This document shows, in pieces, positions 22,760-33,666 of a stretch of 64,000 nt of DNA (the first letter of the stretch is position 1; every line of letters begins with the position of its first letter). The notes beneath the pieces are model-generated. The model saw only the letters and a program-made list of their open reading frames with translations, had not been told where the DNA came from and ran no database searches. Both the position numbers and the translations under genes were made by a program. The stretch lies in contig JAJEKV010000136.1 of assembly GCA_021234155.1 (NCBI GenBank), positions 1,364,001 to 1,428,000 on the forward strand, given 5' to 3'. The stretch is from Isoetes taiwanensis. Taxonomy: Eukaryota > Streptophyta > Lycopodiopsida > Isoetales > Isoetaceae.

Positions 22760-24423
22760 TATTTTGGCACAGATCCAAGCATTGGAGGAGGAGCAAATTC
22801 AGCAAGCAAAGATGAAGGCAGGTCTGCAGTGGTTTCGTGATGGAGACCGTTGTACAGGCTTCTTTTTTCGTGCAACTAAGAGGCGTCGCATGACATCAAC
22901 CATGTCCTCATTGCTTTTGCCGAAGGGTTCGGTTAGCTAACGAACCGACCGGAACTCAATCGAAGATCTGCATAACCACTTCCGGGCGTTTTTTTTGAGA
23001 AACATCTTCCCTTTCAATCGAAATGCAAGATCTTTGTTTTATCTAGGATTTCCCCATCATCTCTCGTGAACAGTAGCGAGTCAATAGAGAGGCGTGCTAT
23101 ATGACGGTGATGATTTAGGTTCTGGGTCTTTGAACTGAAAAGAGGCAAATGCCCAGGTTTGGATGGTTTGCCAATTGAGTTCTTCCAGGAGTATTGGGAA
23201 TGGCTGGAGCGAGATGTGTATGATGCTTTCTGTGACTTTCGGGCGGTCCAACTTTGCTTTGGATAGAATTCTAAACAGTGCCATCTCACTCATCCCCAAG
23301 GTCAAGGATCCGCAGACTATTTCAGATTAGTGCCCATCACCTTCTTGTCATCCGTATATAAGATCTTCGCCAAGGCTTTTGCAGAGGGGGTAAAGGACAT
23401 CTTGGCGAGTCCATCTCAACAACCCAGTCGGGGTTTTCTTCCAAAACGGTGCATTTTGAATAATGTTGCTTTCTTTGCTTACGAGGGAATTTATTGGGCA
23501 CGTGAGGCAAAACCTTCCATTGTATACCTTAAGCTTGATTTTGCAAAAAGCTTATGGCGGTGTCATTTGGGAATTCATCGCGTCGATGTATGCTAAGACT
23601 GGGATTTGGGGAACAATTCACATCGATATTATGAAGTCGCATATCTCTTGCTTTCGGGCGACCGTCTGTTCCATGGTGAGCCGTCACATGCCTTTTCACT
23701 TTCGGTGTGGTATTCGCCGGGGATGCCCTTTAGCACCATTGCTTTTCACAATTGTTGCGAGAGGCTTTGTCACGATTGTTTACCATTGCAACGACGGAGG
23801 GACTTCTCTATGGTCTTGCAATGGAGGACGACACAAGAGGTTTGCAATCAATATCACGGGGCGACATGTTTTTCTTCCTAGTAAGCTAATGATGAGAATC
23901 TTGATGTTGCCAAAATGCTTTTAGATACTTTTCAGCAGCTTAGGTGTTCTTGTGGGGTGGCGTATGTATGTACAGCCTTGTGGACATTGGATAATCCGCC
24001 GGGCATGTGTTCACGATTATCCATGGAAATTACTTGCGCATGGACAGGCCATCAAGTTGTTGGGGATTCCAGTTGGCATCCATGTTACTATGGGAGCTGC
24101 ATGGGAGGAGATCATTAGGGGTTTGGAGAAGCACTTGTTCCGTGGTCCACCGCTAAGTTGTCTCTTTGAATTAGCATTACATGGCCAAGTCAGTCCTTAG
24201 TAGTACCCATGTTTATATGGCATCCTTACTGCTGGCACCACAGATCAAAGTGCGTGAGCTCATTGCAATAGTTCGGAACTTTATTTGGGCAGGTACTGGG
24301 GAAGGTGCTGTGGTTAAGGTGGCTTGGTCGAAGTGCATCCTTCCAAAATGGGTAGGTGGTCTGGGTATGATGGACTTCTTACTATAGAGCAAAGTGCTTA
24401 TTTCAAAGTTCATTTGGAGACTC
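22760..24423 (+). pseudogene. LINE reverse transcriptase, first segment (degraded)
   Basis: Several frames together read as a plant L1-type RT. The linker is LQWFRDGDRCTGFFFRATK (~22,825). An RT entry motif KRGKCPGLDGLPIEFFQ follows (~23,143). Then come LIPKVKDPQ, CPITFLSSVYKIFAKAFAE (~23,327), VYLKLDFAK (~23,521, normally KLDFxKAYD), and RRGCPLAPLLFTI (~23,720). The YADD-type catalytic box after it is not recognisable. At 24,181-24,423 the typical downstream region appears: RNFIWAG, VAWSKCILPKWVGGLGMMDF, then a stop (24,385), then SKVLISKFIWRL up to the insertion point. Multiple frameshifts and stops mean it is dead. Confidence 0.85.
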
Positions 24424-24455
24424 AACCATCATTCAATTAAATTGGGATTATGTCT
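24424..24455 (+). repeat. Left 32-bp terminal inverted repeat of the 19-kb element
   Basis: Exact reverse complement of 43,370-43,401. Similarity stops sharply after base 32. It is preceded by ACTC. Confidence 0.92.
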
Positions 24456-24639
24456 TGATTTTGGGACAAATTTCATATTGCAAATTTTTTAGTAACTTGA
24501 TTAAAGTCACTATACGTTAACATATAATCACACACCTTAATATAAATTCACACCTTAACTTCAAATTACAAAATCATATATCATGAAACTCAAGTAGTAC
24601 ACAACTTTTATTAACTGTGATTGATACATAGTAACTGTT

Positions 24640-27600
24640 TTTCATTTTTCCACCAGCATCCCCAAGGATATGAGAACCTTATTCCTTACATCCTGAGGTA
24701 TTGTAACTCTCGCTGTTTTACTTGGAATAGTTTTTGGAGTCCACGAGTACAATACGGTTTCAATGTCTAGCCAAAGATCAGGATCACTAGGATTTCTCCT
24801 CCACCTCTTTGTCCAACAATCTGAATATCTTTCTTTATCGGTGACATTACTCAAGCGATGTCTTGGACACCACCATTCCACGCCAGCACCTTATTGAAGT
24901 TAACATCACCTTCTTCTTTGCAAATATCCGAGATAGTGTATCCCAACCACCTTTGGATAGGTCTCTAGATCTGGCGGGTTTTACTACTACAAATTGGTGG
25001 CACTCCACGTCGATTAGAAGGTTCATAACAATCCATGCCTAGATATTTTGGCCTATCCTTCTTAGGACCAACATAGTGTTTATCCAGTTGAGGAGGAGCA
25101 TATGCCTTCACAATGCTACTAATGGTACCATCATCTTAAATTAACACCCGACTAATGTTTTCCACTTACTTTTAGGAACCACCCTTCTTTCAGCTCTTAG
25201 AGGATGTGTCTACCTCATCCAACAAGTTGATCACCTTCTTCCAATAATCTATCAATGCGATTAGTCTCATCTCGAATTAGTTTGCCAATGCTTGATGTAG
25301 TCATTGATGCCATCCTTAGTCAATCCCAATTGCTTGACTTCTTGATTTGGTTTTAGAGCTTTTGGATGACCAGGAGGTATCATAGACTTGCCATTTGCAT
25401 CCCTGTGCCAAATTTCTGCCCCACCTTCTCCACTTCTCCTCTGAAGGTCTCATTTTCCATTGCATGATTGGAATCCCTTCTCTCACCCAAAAAGTGAATT
25501 GAAGAGGTCTAGAATGACCTTCCATGTCGAGAGCATAACCATCCACAAAACTCTTCCAATCAGGCACTTCTTCTATGAGAGATCCTATAGGAGATGGATT
25601 TGTAAATACATGAAATATTTCCAATAGCCTGGGAAAGTTGGTAACTGTCTGCTGTCTCAATACATGACTATATTTTCCAAACAATGCGTCCACATCCTCA
25701 TGAGTATGTCCGGGCATTAGGAACCCCAAATTGACTCTTTCAAAAATACCCACAGCTGTTAAGTAGGATAGGAAAGAAAACATCCACCTGTTCTTATTTT
25801 GACCAGCACAATTATCTAGTTGCAAGAGGAGCTTTCTGGGCAGATCTCGAGGTTTAGCACGAGATGTTGAAGCTCCAACATGTTCATTAGGTCCATTCCT
25901 CCTAAACCTTGCCTTGCTAAACTTTTCAATACTATTAGGGGTTCCATCCAACAATGCACTATGTAGTGCCTGGCTAGCTGTAGGATCCTGGAGGTGACCA
26001 TTGTAACCCTTCTCATAGTTTCTTAAACACCTCATGATACTCCCAATGTGAAAATTTGGACCATCACTCCACAACTCTAAACTGAAATGGTCATAGTAGG
26101 TCTGAGACTGCCCATGCAATATTGCCCCAGTCATTGAAATCTGCAAAGGGTATGATCTTCCACATGACTTAGGAATGTACTTGAATTGTGGAAGACAAGT
26201 CTTTTGTTGGTCCATTTTATTATGTATAATACATAGATAGTTATTAGGTTCCATTGCAGATAAGGTCCTCCACATCCAATAAGTTGCTCTACATGATAGT
26301 TGATCTGTCATATGGTCCATCATATGTTCCCTTATCTTTGCCCTTAGACTTGGTTGCACAGTCTTATCTAGTGTCTCCTTCAGCTTAGCACATAAATTGC
26401 ACTTGGCAAAGTTGTTTGAAGTTGCTATGGTCACATGCTTGAAATGCTTATTCCATAGCCTACTAAAACTGGGCTGGGATATAGAGGCCACTCCAAGTTC
26501 CCGAAGCAATGCATTTATTTCCTCTAATATGCTCTTCTGGGTACAATGGGATGGCAATCTCTTTTCAACAATAACTCTACCCCGCTTCATCCTTCTTACT
26601 CTTATGTGGCATGTTTTTACGCATTGAAATCCACATATCTTTCAAATATTTCCTTTGCGGCTATAGTTCTTGAGGTAGGCCTTACCGGGCCGGTGTTCCC
26701 ATGCAATGCAATTTTACTACCATTTTCATGTCTCTTTTGCCGGTTATTGCCAAGAAGAGGTTGGAATTCCATGTATAGCCATCCATGCTTTTGAACATAT
26801 CCACTTTCCATTCAATGGGATTCTTTTCTTCTTTGATCTTTCATCCCGAATTGCATAGCCAAATATGGTGTACATGAAATTCCTCCTGCTATCACACTTA
26901 TGTTCCCGATATGTAGCTCTTGCTACTACCATCTCCTCTATTGTGAACATTCTAATCTGAGGCCCAACAACATTCACTTCCTAACCTTCATCGTGGCTTG
27001 GAAGAACAATCATAATCGACTTGCATCTTTTGGTGGGATAATGTTTGAAAGTTGGAAGTGGCCTCTTGCTACATTTGTGTGAACATTATTGACAATGGTT
27101 CTACATCTATAGGAAACATGTAGTTGCCCTCCAGTTGAATACTGTCCCTAGGCCATGCAACAATAGTTGGAACCTCTAGTTGCTTCACACAAGCAAGGCA
27201 TTCTTGTTTGCCTGAACCCTTTTCCTTCCAATTGTCATATAATTTTGAGATTGCCACACCTAACCTGTCCTCCCCTAATCTTTCATCATTCAACTTTGCA
27301 TTGATAGGATCTGCTAGAACAATAATCCCTTCTCCTCACTATCTCTTTTGCATGCATGCAGGATCTTGACCTTTTTGTTTTTCCAATCGACCCGAGTATA
27401 AAGTACAATTTCCTTTCCTGTATCATCCTTTTCATTTCCTTTGGCACTGCCCTTTCCTTTGGCATCATCCTTTCCTTTGGCATCATCCTTTTCATTTCTG
27501 GTCTTTTCCTTTCCTTTGCCATCATCTTTGTCATCTTCATTAGTTGGGAATTTTTCCTTGCCTTGATCAGCATCATTGGGGGCCTTGGGGGATTTAGCAT

Positions 27601-27663
27601 TTTGCATGCCATTGACCTAAAATGCATAAAAACATATAGTAAGTTAGCATATCCAAATAACAT
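24640..27663 (-). pseudogene. DUF7869-like protein gene, probable element-encoded transposase
   Basis: The best frame is 25,316-26,590 (424 aa). It contains QLDNCAGQNKNRWMFSFLSY, GIFERVNLGFLMPGH and THEDVDALFGKYSHVLR, the hallmark of the DUF7869 family. Upstream pieces complete the family layout in shifted frames. 26,744-26,977 has YTIFGYAIR and WICSKAWMAIHGIPTSSW; 26,617-26,811 has LHGNTGPVRPTSRTIAAKEI; 27,314-27,607 is a Lys/Asp-rich low-complexity N-terminus (DDAKGKDDAKGK). 24,642-25,315 continues the C-terminus (APPQLDKHYVGPKKDRPKY). Acidic residues in the DN...QNKN and HTHED..D motifs could form a DDE-type site, but that is inference. At least two frame changes separate the blocks; they could be introns, decay or consensus errors. 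It sits just inside the left TIR, where a transposase is expected. Confidence 0.65.
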
Positions 27664-28190
27664 CTCCCTAGCATGAGTTAACCTATATATATATATTAAC
27701 CTATAATAACCTTAAATGTTGTAACCTTAGAAACATTTTTTAAGGTTATTATAGGTTAGCAGTTTTTAAGTTAGAAGTTAATTATAGGTTATTATAGGTT
27801 AGAACTTTTAGGGTAGGTTATTATAGGTTAAAAGTTAAGGTTAGAAGAAGTAAGTTTACAACTTTTAAGGTTAGAAGTTCTAAGGTTAAAACTTCTAACC
27901 TTAAATAAATATAACCTTTAAACTTCTAAAACTTAAAACTTCTAAATTCTAATTCATAAACTATTAAACTTGTAACTCATAAAACTTAAAACTTAAAACT
28001 TAATAACCTTTAAATATAACCTTTAAACTTAAAACTTAAACTTGTAAACTCAAAACTTCTAATTCATAAACCCCTTGTAATAAATTTTCGCGGCAGTTAT
28101 TATGGCGCGGTACGAATTTTTTAAAGTAGATATTACATTCAGTTTACACTCCCTTTCCAAATTTTCTTTCTCTCTTTCGAACTTCTGGTG
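27664..28190. repeat. AT-rich low-complexity repeats (AAGGTTAGAAGTT / AACTTCTAACCTT)
   Basis: Degenerate repeats of AGGTTATTATAGGTTA and AAAACTTAAAACTT in both senses, ~27,690-28,080, followed by a short transition. No gene. Confidence 0.75.
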
Positions 28191-28430
28191 AACTTCTGGC
28201 GATTTCGTGGGGAACTTCTGGCGATTTCTCTACAATCTCGGCTTCTCGGCGCTTCTCGAGCTTTTCGAGCTTCTCGGCGCTTCTCGAGCGCTTCTCCCCG
28301 ACTTCCTGAGGCTTCTCGGCTAAAGCTTTTCGGCTTCTGGCTAAAGCTTTTTGGCTTCTGGCTTTTCGGCTAAAGCTTCTGGCTTCTGGCTTTTCGGCTA
28401 AAGCATTTCGGTAAGTAATGCTTTCGAGCT
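28190..28430. repeat. Short tandem CTTCTGGCTTTTCGGCTAAAG repeats
   Basis: Two word families alternate: CTTCTCGAGCGCTT/CTTCTCGGCG, then TTCTGGCTTTTCGGCTAAAG. They probably lie in an upstream region or untranslated leader. Similarity with the second element copy starts inside this block (~28,350 versus ~53,631). Confidence 0.7.
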
Positions 28431-29079
28431 TTCTGGCTTTCGAGTTTTCTGGCTCTATGTGGCTTCTACAATCTTCTGCTTTTTCTCAGTGGCTTTTCGG
28501 CTTCTACAATCTTCTGCTTTTGGTTGTTCTGCTCAAAGGTTTCTACAAAGCTCTCGGTTTCTATATTAAAGTCTGTATTCAGAGGTTAGTATTTCATGTT
28601 CTTTACTTAAAGTCTGTTATCTTATTCTTGTTTTTATTCTAGTATTTGAAAGTTCTGTTCTATCTGCTTTATCTGTTCTTTATCTGTTATATGAGCTTCA
28701 GGGTTAATCAAGGGGAGTGCTTACTGGCTTAGACTTTTAGATGCATCAATCCTATACTGCCCTAGCACCTTCATATATAGATCTATTGTTTATAAATACC
28801 CTCTGTTGCTTATAAACATGTTCTATTGCTATTTTGATCTTGCTCTATGATCTTGCTCTATCTGCTCTAAATAATGAACCAAAACAATGAACTAAATAAT
28901 GAACTAAACAAGGAGTATTATTATTATATATCTGCGCTATCTGTTCTTATTCTATCTGCTCTATTCTGCTCTATGAGTTCTTATTCTACTCTATCTGCTC
29001 TTAGATTTGCTCTATCTATTCCCCCCGGCCAGATTCTACTTTTACGCATTTTTTTTCTATAGAATGATATGTTAGAATG

Positions 29080-29270
29080 TGCAAAATCGCGCTTGGCGCA
29101 TTTCTAGTTTGGCTTCTAATTTCCCACTAGGTTAATCAAATCGCGCCAAGCGCGTTTCTAGTTTGGCCTTTCTATTTCATACGGCTTTATACAAATCGCG
29201 CCAGGCGCGTATGAAATAGATCTGTGAAAAATACAATATAGCAAACGCGCCTGGCGCATTTTGGATTTTG
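29080..29270. repeat. Cluster of the GC-rich palindromic motif CGCGCCWGGCGCG (copy 1)
   Basis: Four occurrences in ~190 bp in AT-rich DNA (forms such as CGCGCTTGGCGC, CGCGCCAAGCGCG, CGCGCCAGGCGCG, CGCGCCTGGCGC). The same cluster is at ~54,378-54,555 in copy 2. The near-palindrome is centred on A/T. Confidence 0.85.
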
Positions 29271-29349
29271 TATATTTAGAATCGTTTCCTGGGGAGTGGA
29301 ATATCATTTGCTAATTAGTTAATTTCTCTGGATTCTAGTGCATTACACA

Positions 29350-29736
29350 TGGCCGCTTCTAGTTCAAATGTACTTCCCCGGGCGACCATCAACGCCCGGA
29401 CCACTACAAGATACTACTTAATTGTCTTTGTTCAAAACATTCCACGAGAGTTGGACAAGCCCGGTTGATGATCTGTACCGGGGGCCATGGGAATGCTACC
29501 ATCGCATCACTGGACATATGCGGCTTCTCATGCTCTTAGTAAGGCTCATGCCCACAAATAAATATGAGGATTTGATTAGGAGTATCAAGGATCGATACAA
29601 CACTCTGATTTGGAGACTCGACATTCGCAGGGACGAAGAGGATGATGTCATATCACAGTGGTCCAGGTGGCACTTTAATCGGTATTGGGCCGATGAAGTG
29701 GGCCTATCGCGACATTTTGTAGAGATATGTTGAGCA
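29350..29736 (+). pseudogene. Small unknown gene A, copy 1 (disrupted)
   Basis: It corresponds to the intact 123-residue frame at 54,644-55,018. Here the same ATG (29,350) is followed by apparent indels between ~29,375 and ~29,490, and only the C-terminal part stays in frame (29,422-29,733: RLMPTNKYEDLIRSIKDRYN, DEEDDVISQWSRWHFNRYWA). Almost every difference from copy 2 falls on a CAG or CTG site, so the breaks may be consensus errors. No known domain; helical and charged. The gene is convergent with the DUF8039-like exon, with a 102-bp foldback between them. Confidence 0.6.
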
Positions 29737-29918
29737 AGCTATGTTAGTTCGAAAAGAACTCTTCGCCGCTGGCGATTTTTTCACAAAAGGAAAAATGTAC
29801 ATATATTTCTTTTGAATATAAATACAATCTCGCGCCTGGCGCAATTTTGCAGCTTAAACTTTTATGTCACGCTTGATTCATTATGTTTTTTTATTTGCAA
29901 TGTCGAAAATATTGAACC

Positions 29919-30020
29919 CTTTGATGCCCTCCAGCTAGTATGACCAACCCCAAGAAACTACACATTTTCCTTAATGTGTAGTTTCATGGGGTTGATAAGA
30001 CTGGCTAAAGAGCATCAAAG
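29919..30020. other. 102-bp foldback between convergent genes (copy 1)
   Basis: The arms 29,919-29,966 and 29,973-30,020 (48 nt each) pair around a 6-nt loop TTCCTT with about ten mismatches. The inner 12 bp (AACTACACATT and partner) is perfect. It lies between the end of gene A (+) and the end of the DUF8039-like gene (-). It could be a bidirectional 3'-end element, an old MITE, or a precursor of small RNA. Confidence 0.7.
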
Positions 30021-30060
30021 AATTCAAAATTCACAACATCACGCAGATGTTATGATATAT

Positions 30061-30498
30061 TCATTTTTTTTTACTATCCTCGTTATACATACCTTTTGAT
30101 AATTTAAGATCTATAAAATTATAGCTTCTTTGTATCAGAAGGTCTGTACATACCTTTTTTAGACGTTCTTTTGGCCATGCCACAAATGTGCCCACGCTCT
30201 CCCCGATTGTGTCGCCACCAGGATGTCTTCTTGGAAGAGCTTCATCCTCATAGTTGCAATTTATAATGCTAACTTTACAGAAACTGTTTCCAAGAGGGAC
30301 ACCATGGCACTTAGATTCAGGGTCCAGGTCTTCGATTTTACACAATCCAAGTCGACGCTTCAAGTTTGCTGTTAATAGATAGCATTCTTCTCTCACGCTG
30401 ATAATTGAAAACATTAAAAGAATGAATATAATATGTTTCAAGAACATATAATATGAACAGTCTTCAAGAATATAATATGTTTCAAGAACAGTCTTCAA
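30061..30498 (-). CDS. DUF8039-like exon, gene D, copy 1
   Basis: The conserved part is best read as one internal exon at ~30,154-30,397, with AG before CGTGAGAG and GT after AAAAAAG. It encodes LKRRLGLCKIEDLDPESK, then HGVPLGNSFCKVSIINCNYE, then DTIGESVGTFVAWPKERLKK. The order (G-PLG, KV-I, acidic loop, TIG-VG-FVAWP) resembles the DUF8039 domain that accompanies plant transposon proteins; the function of that domain is unknown. The rest of the frame is probably intron read-through. The sequence is nearly identical in copy 2, with no break. Other exons (toward 30,650) are not resolved. Confidence 0.5.
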   Translation of the reverse strand: MKTVLETYYILEDCSYYMFLKHIIFILLMFSIISVREECYLLTANLKRRLGLCKIEDLDPESKCHGVPLGNSFCKVSIINCNYEDEALPRRHPGGDTIGESVGTFVAWPKERLKKVCTDLLIQRSYNFIDLKLSKGMYNEDSKKK

Positions 30499-30499
30499 A

Positions 30500-30894
30500 T
30501 CCTACTGATAGCACTCACCATAGTTCGGCCGACATGATAGCGTGTCGATCAGTCGAGGCGGTCGATCAGTCGAGGAGGCGAGTTGATCAGGCGAGAAGGC
30601 GGTCGACCGGAAGAAATTGGCGAGTTGATCAGGTTTCTTGAAAAATTTGGTGGCGAATGAATAATTCGGCGTGCCACATAGGCGTTTCTTGAAAATAATA
30701 AAAATAAATATTCGTAGATGTGCTTTAATAAAAAAATTAATTTTTTAATTTGAAATGAGTGGGATAAGCGATTAATAAATAGGCGGGATAATTGTAATTT
30801 AAAATCGGATAGAAATCTGACGGTTCAGATAATGCACCCATACGTATAAATTTGAATCGCGTCCCATAACATTGCATTCGAACATTGCAGCTAT
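30500..30894. promoter_or_regulatory. Divergent intergenic region between genes D (-) and B (+), copy 1
   Basis: About 390 bp separate the D exon frame from the B start codon at 30,895. The left part has GTCGATCAGTCGAGG-type short repeats; the right part is AT-rich with TATA-like words (AATAAATA, GTATAAAT at ~30,843). A shared divergent promoter is likely from layout only; no element is proven. Copy 2 equivalent: ~55,800-56,163. Confidence 0.4.
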
Positions 30895-33666
30895 ATGGCG
30901 TCCGGAGGATCTGGCGCAACGAGAGGTAGAGGCGGAGGGAGAGGCGCAGGTAGAGCCGGGCGATGGGCCAACTCTCGTGAAGTTCTGAACAGTCGGCAAA
31001 GCACTCGAGAAGCGGTATTTTTACTATTTCTTCAACGATTTCTACAGTTTACGTTATTTTTAAGTTTTGTCTCTTGTGCGTGTCTTTTTATCATTTTTCT
31101 CTCATCTCGTGTTATTTCTATTTTTTATATTGTTTCTGTGTCATTTCTACTGCTTTTACTACCTTGTTTTGTATGTTTTTTGTTCTAATCTTCTCCTCTA
31201 CTCTGTGTTTTTTTGTTTTTTGTTTTATAAGCTTCTCCTGTATTCTCCAGTTCGTACAATGTAGACTGTTTAATTAGAGTTTCTTGCACTTGTTTGTTTA
31301 TAGTTTTGTTCTCAGATTCTCCAGTTCTTTCGATAAGTCTTTTTCTAGCCTAGTATGTCTCTTATAATATAGAGCTGTCAGGGGCCTCTCTAAAAATGCG
31401 CTTCAATATGATTTATAATATACCTCGATTGTTTTTGGTCATCTCGCTACTTTTCTTGTATACCATTTATGTTTTCTGTAGTAAGGCTTCTATCAAAACG
31501 CGCTCGGCGCGATTTCGTTACTCACCATATGATTGTAACTTTCAGGACCTTATAAAAATGTGAAAAGAAAAGCAAAGCCTGCGCAGGGTCAAGCGACATC
31601 GGCACCGAAAAAACCAAGAACGGAGGAAGATGTATCAGTTGCAGATTTGGCACACGTCATGACCATGGACGATACGACCGGAATAATAAAGGCTCAGGTA
31701 GAGCCTCCGTGTCCAGAAGAAGATCTACCGGAGGGCTCTGAATGGTATGTGGAGATCTTCAAGACTAGCGGAAAGACAGATCTTATTTTCATGTCTAGAG
31801 TTAAGGAAACAGATCAAATGAAGAAACAAGGTATTCGATCACATCGCGAAGAACAGGACGATTCATACCGTTCAGATATTTGAAGCGGGTCAGAAAAATA
31901 AAAAAGTATTGAAGAAGTTAAATCACTGCAGTGCCAGTTCCTTTAAAGAGACAGCCCTAAGAACGGATGAGGCCGCAGATAACCTCTTCAAATTTGGTTG
32001 GTCAGGTGGTGAACCATTGACACCAAAAAAAATATGTGAAGGTCTCTCACCGTGGAGAAGAGCAATCAAGTACAAGTCAGTCGCCTAGTGTGTACCTACA
32101 AACTTTAAAAGAGAAGGAAGATAAGTTCTAGAGGCAGGGAAACAACAGACGTTCTAGGCATTACAGATATGACTAGTGATGACGATAAGGCCAGACAGTT
32201 AGAGGCCATGAGCAAACTCAAGAAGTATGCTGACAAGTATCCACTGGGCCTTAATTCACGATCCAAATCCATGTCGTGCTTTTCAGGTCCACGGCTATGT
32301 TTGTCGGCCAGAAGATATGACAAGCAAAGACGCAATGGAAATAGTCAACAAAGATGATAGAAAACCTGTATAGGTGCCAATGCCGGCAGATGTGGTGCCT
32401 TTTGACATGAAGACGAAGAAGGTGTTGATATGGAATAAACTTGAAGATTTAATTGGCAACCTGGATATTCACTTTATGATAATAGATGGCCAGTATTCAG
32501 TGGAGGCGCAGAAGGTTTTGATCAGTCAAGCACAAAAAACTAGAAATCAGTTATTCCATAGACTATACTCAGTCAGAAATTGCCGGTTCCTCAGTGGCTC
32601 AACAAGAGCAGCAGAATTAGCCGAAATCAGCGCGCTACTGAATGACATGGGAAAGACATTCCTATACAAAAGGTATTTTATTTTCCAATACATAGCTAGT
32701 CTGGAACATCCAAACCGCGCCAAGCGCGATTTGCTGCTTTAATGTGCATGTCCTTCAAATCGGCGCCAGCGTTTTAAGATAATCACGATTTAGAAGAACG
32801 CGGCGCGATTTCTTCATGTTACATGAAGAAATCGCCAGCGCCGCTTTTCTAAATACGCGGATTAACGGCAAATGCTCGCATGTTTTATGTTGTTATTGCT
32901 TTGACGGATTTTACCGAACGCCGCCGGCGCCATTTCTTCATCATGAAGAAATCGCTGAAGGCTGCCAGCTTTGTAAAACCGTGGATTAACGAAAACGCTA
33001 CCGACATCGCTTTTTATATTGTTATTGCTTTGACGGCCTGTCTATTTTATTTATCTAACGGCCCATATTTTGCAGTCCGTATGTGGAGCAGCTTGGCACG
33101 CCAGAACCAATGGATCGAATATGGAAACCAATGCCAACTGGACAAGGGCAATCTAAGAGTGCGAATTCAAATTACTAGAAAGGACAACGCAAAACCATAA
33201 TCTGGGACAAGAGTAAGGGCACCGGATCAAAGAAGAAAAAGGGGATGCACAAGCTAGCTCGAAGATCAAACGGTGCCAAAGGATGCCTCGCAAGATTGTT
33301 TTTCTTCTAACCGTGTATGGGAAAAGTGGAACAATTTTTGGGACCTTCTATCACGGAAAAGAAGTTGCGGATCGTATGGCGGGTTTCCTAGGTATCACGA
33401 AAATGAGAAAGGCACAAGGATTGGATGATGCGTAATTACTCTCTCTGTTCTAGATAGGTGCATCGAAAGGAAGTTGTCTACAAGAAAAAACGTCTGCAAG
33501 AAAGCACTTGACATCTTCGAAGATGCATGCAAATCGCTAAAAATATGAAAGTCCCAAAAAGGTCATTGGCGAAGAACTGCAAAGGCTCACAGGAGACTTC
33601 ATGTTATCAGAGATAGGCTTAATGCAAAAGTACAACGTATGTGATGATGACATTAAGAAATACTAG
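30895..33666 (+). CDS. Large multi-exon unknown gene B, copy 1
   Basis: Exon 1 starts at ATG 30,895 with a Gly/Arg-rich N-terminus (RGRGGGRGAGRAGRW) and ends near 31,014. An intron of ~530 bp ends TTTCAG at 31,545. Exon 2 (31,546-32,672) encodes a Lys-rich segment, then KTDLIFMSRVKETDQMKKQ, FGWSGGEPLTPKK, MIIDGQYSVEAQKVLISQ and AELAEISALLNDMGKTFLYK. A 403-bp intron (GTATTT 32,673 to TTGCAG 33,075) carries degraded palindromic motifs. Exon 3 (33,076-33,666) ends LMQKYNVCDDDIKKY. Copy 1 is clean at 31,560-31,800 and 32,390-32,672 but broken at ~33,230-33,560, the reverse of copy 2. The two together imply one continuous ~600-700-residue protein. IDGQYSVEA faintly recalls the ParB/Srx nuclease fold; I do not assign a function. 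Confidence 0.6.
32673..33075. repeat. Intronic palindromic motif array, copy 1 (degraded)
   Basis: This is the gene B intron. It contains repeated inverted words around AAGAAATCGC and GCGATTTCTTCAT, with forms such as CGCGCCAAGCGCG, CGGCGCCAGCG and CGCCGCCGGCGCC that correspond one by one to clean CGCGCCTGGCGCG motifs in copy 2. Confidence 0.75.

Noticed and set aside
22720-22760. tRNA-like B-box (GGGTTCAAGTCTCC) at the start of the LINE
   Set aside because: No A-box or cloverleaf can be drawn; probably chance or a remnant at the truncated 5' end.
28188-28373. 61-codon ORF with SRLLGASRAFRASRR
   Set aside because: A translation of the CTTCTCGAGC short repeats; not conserved in copy 2.
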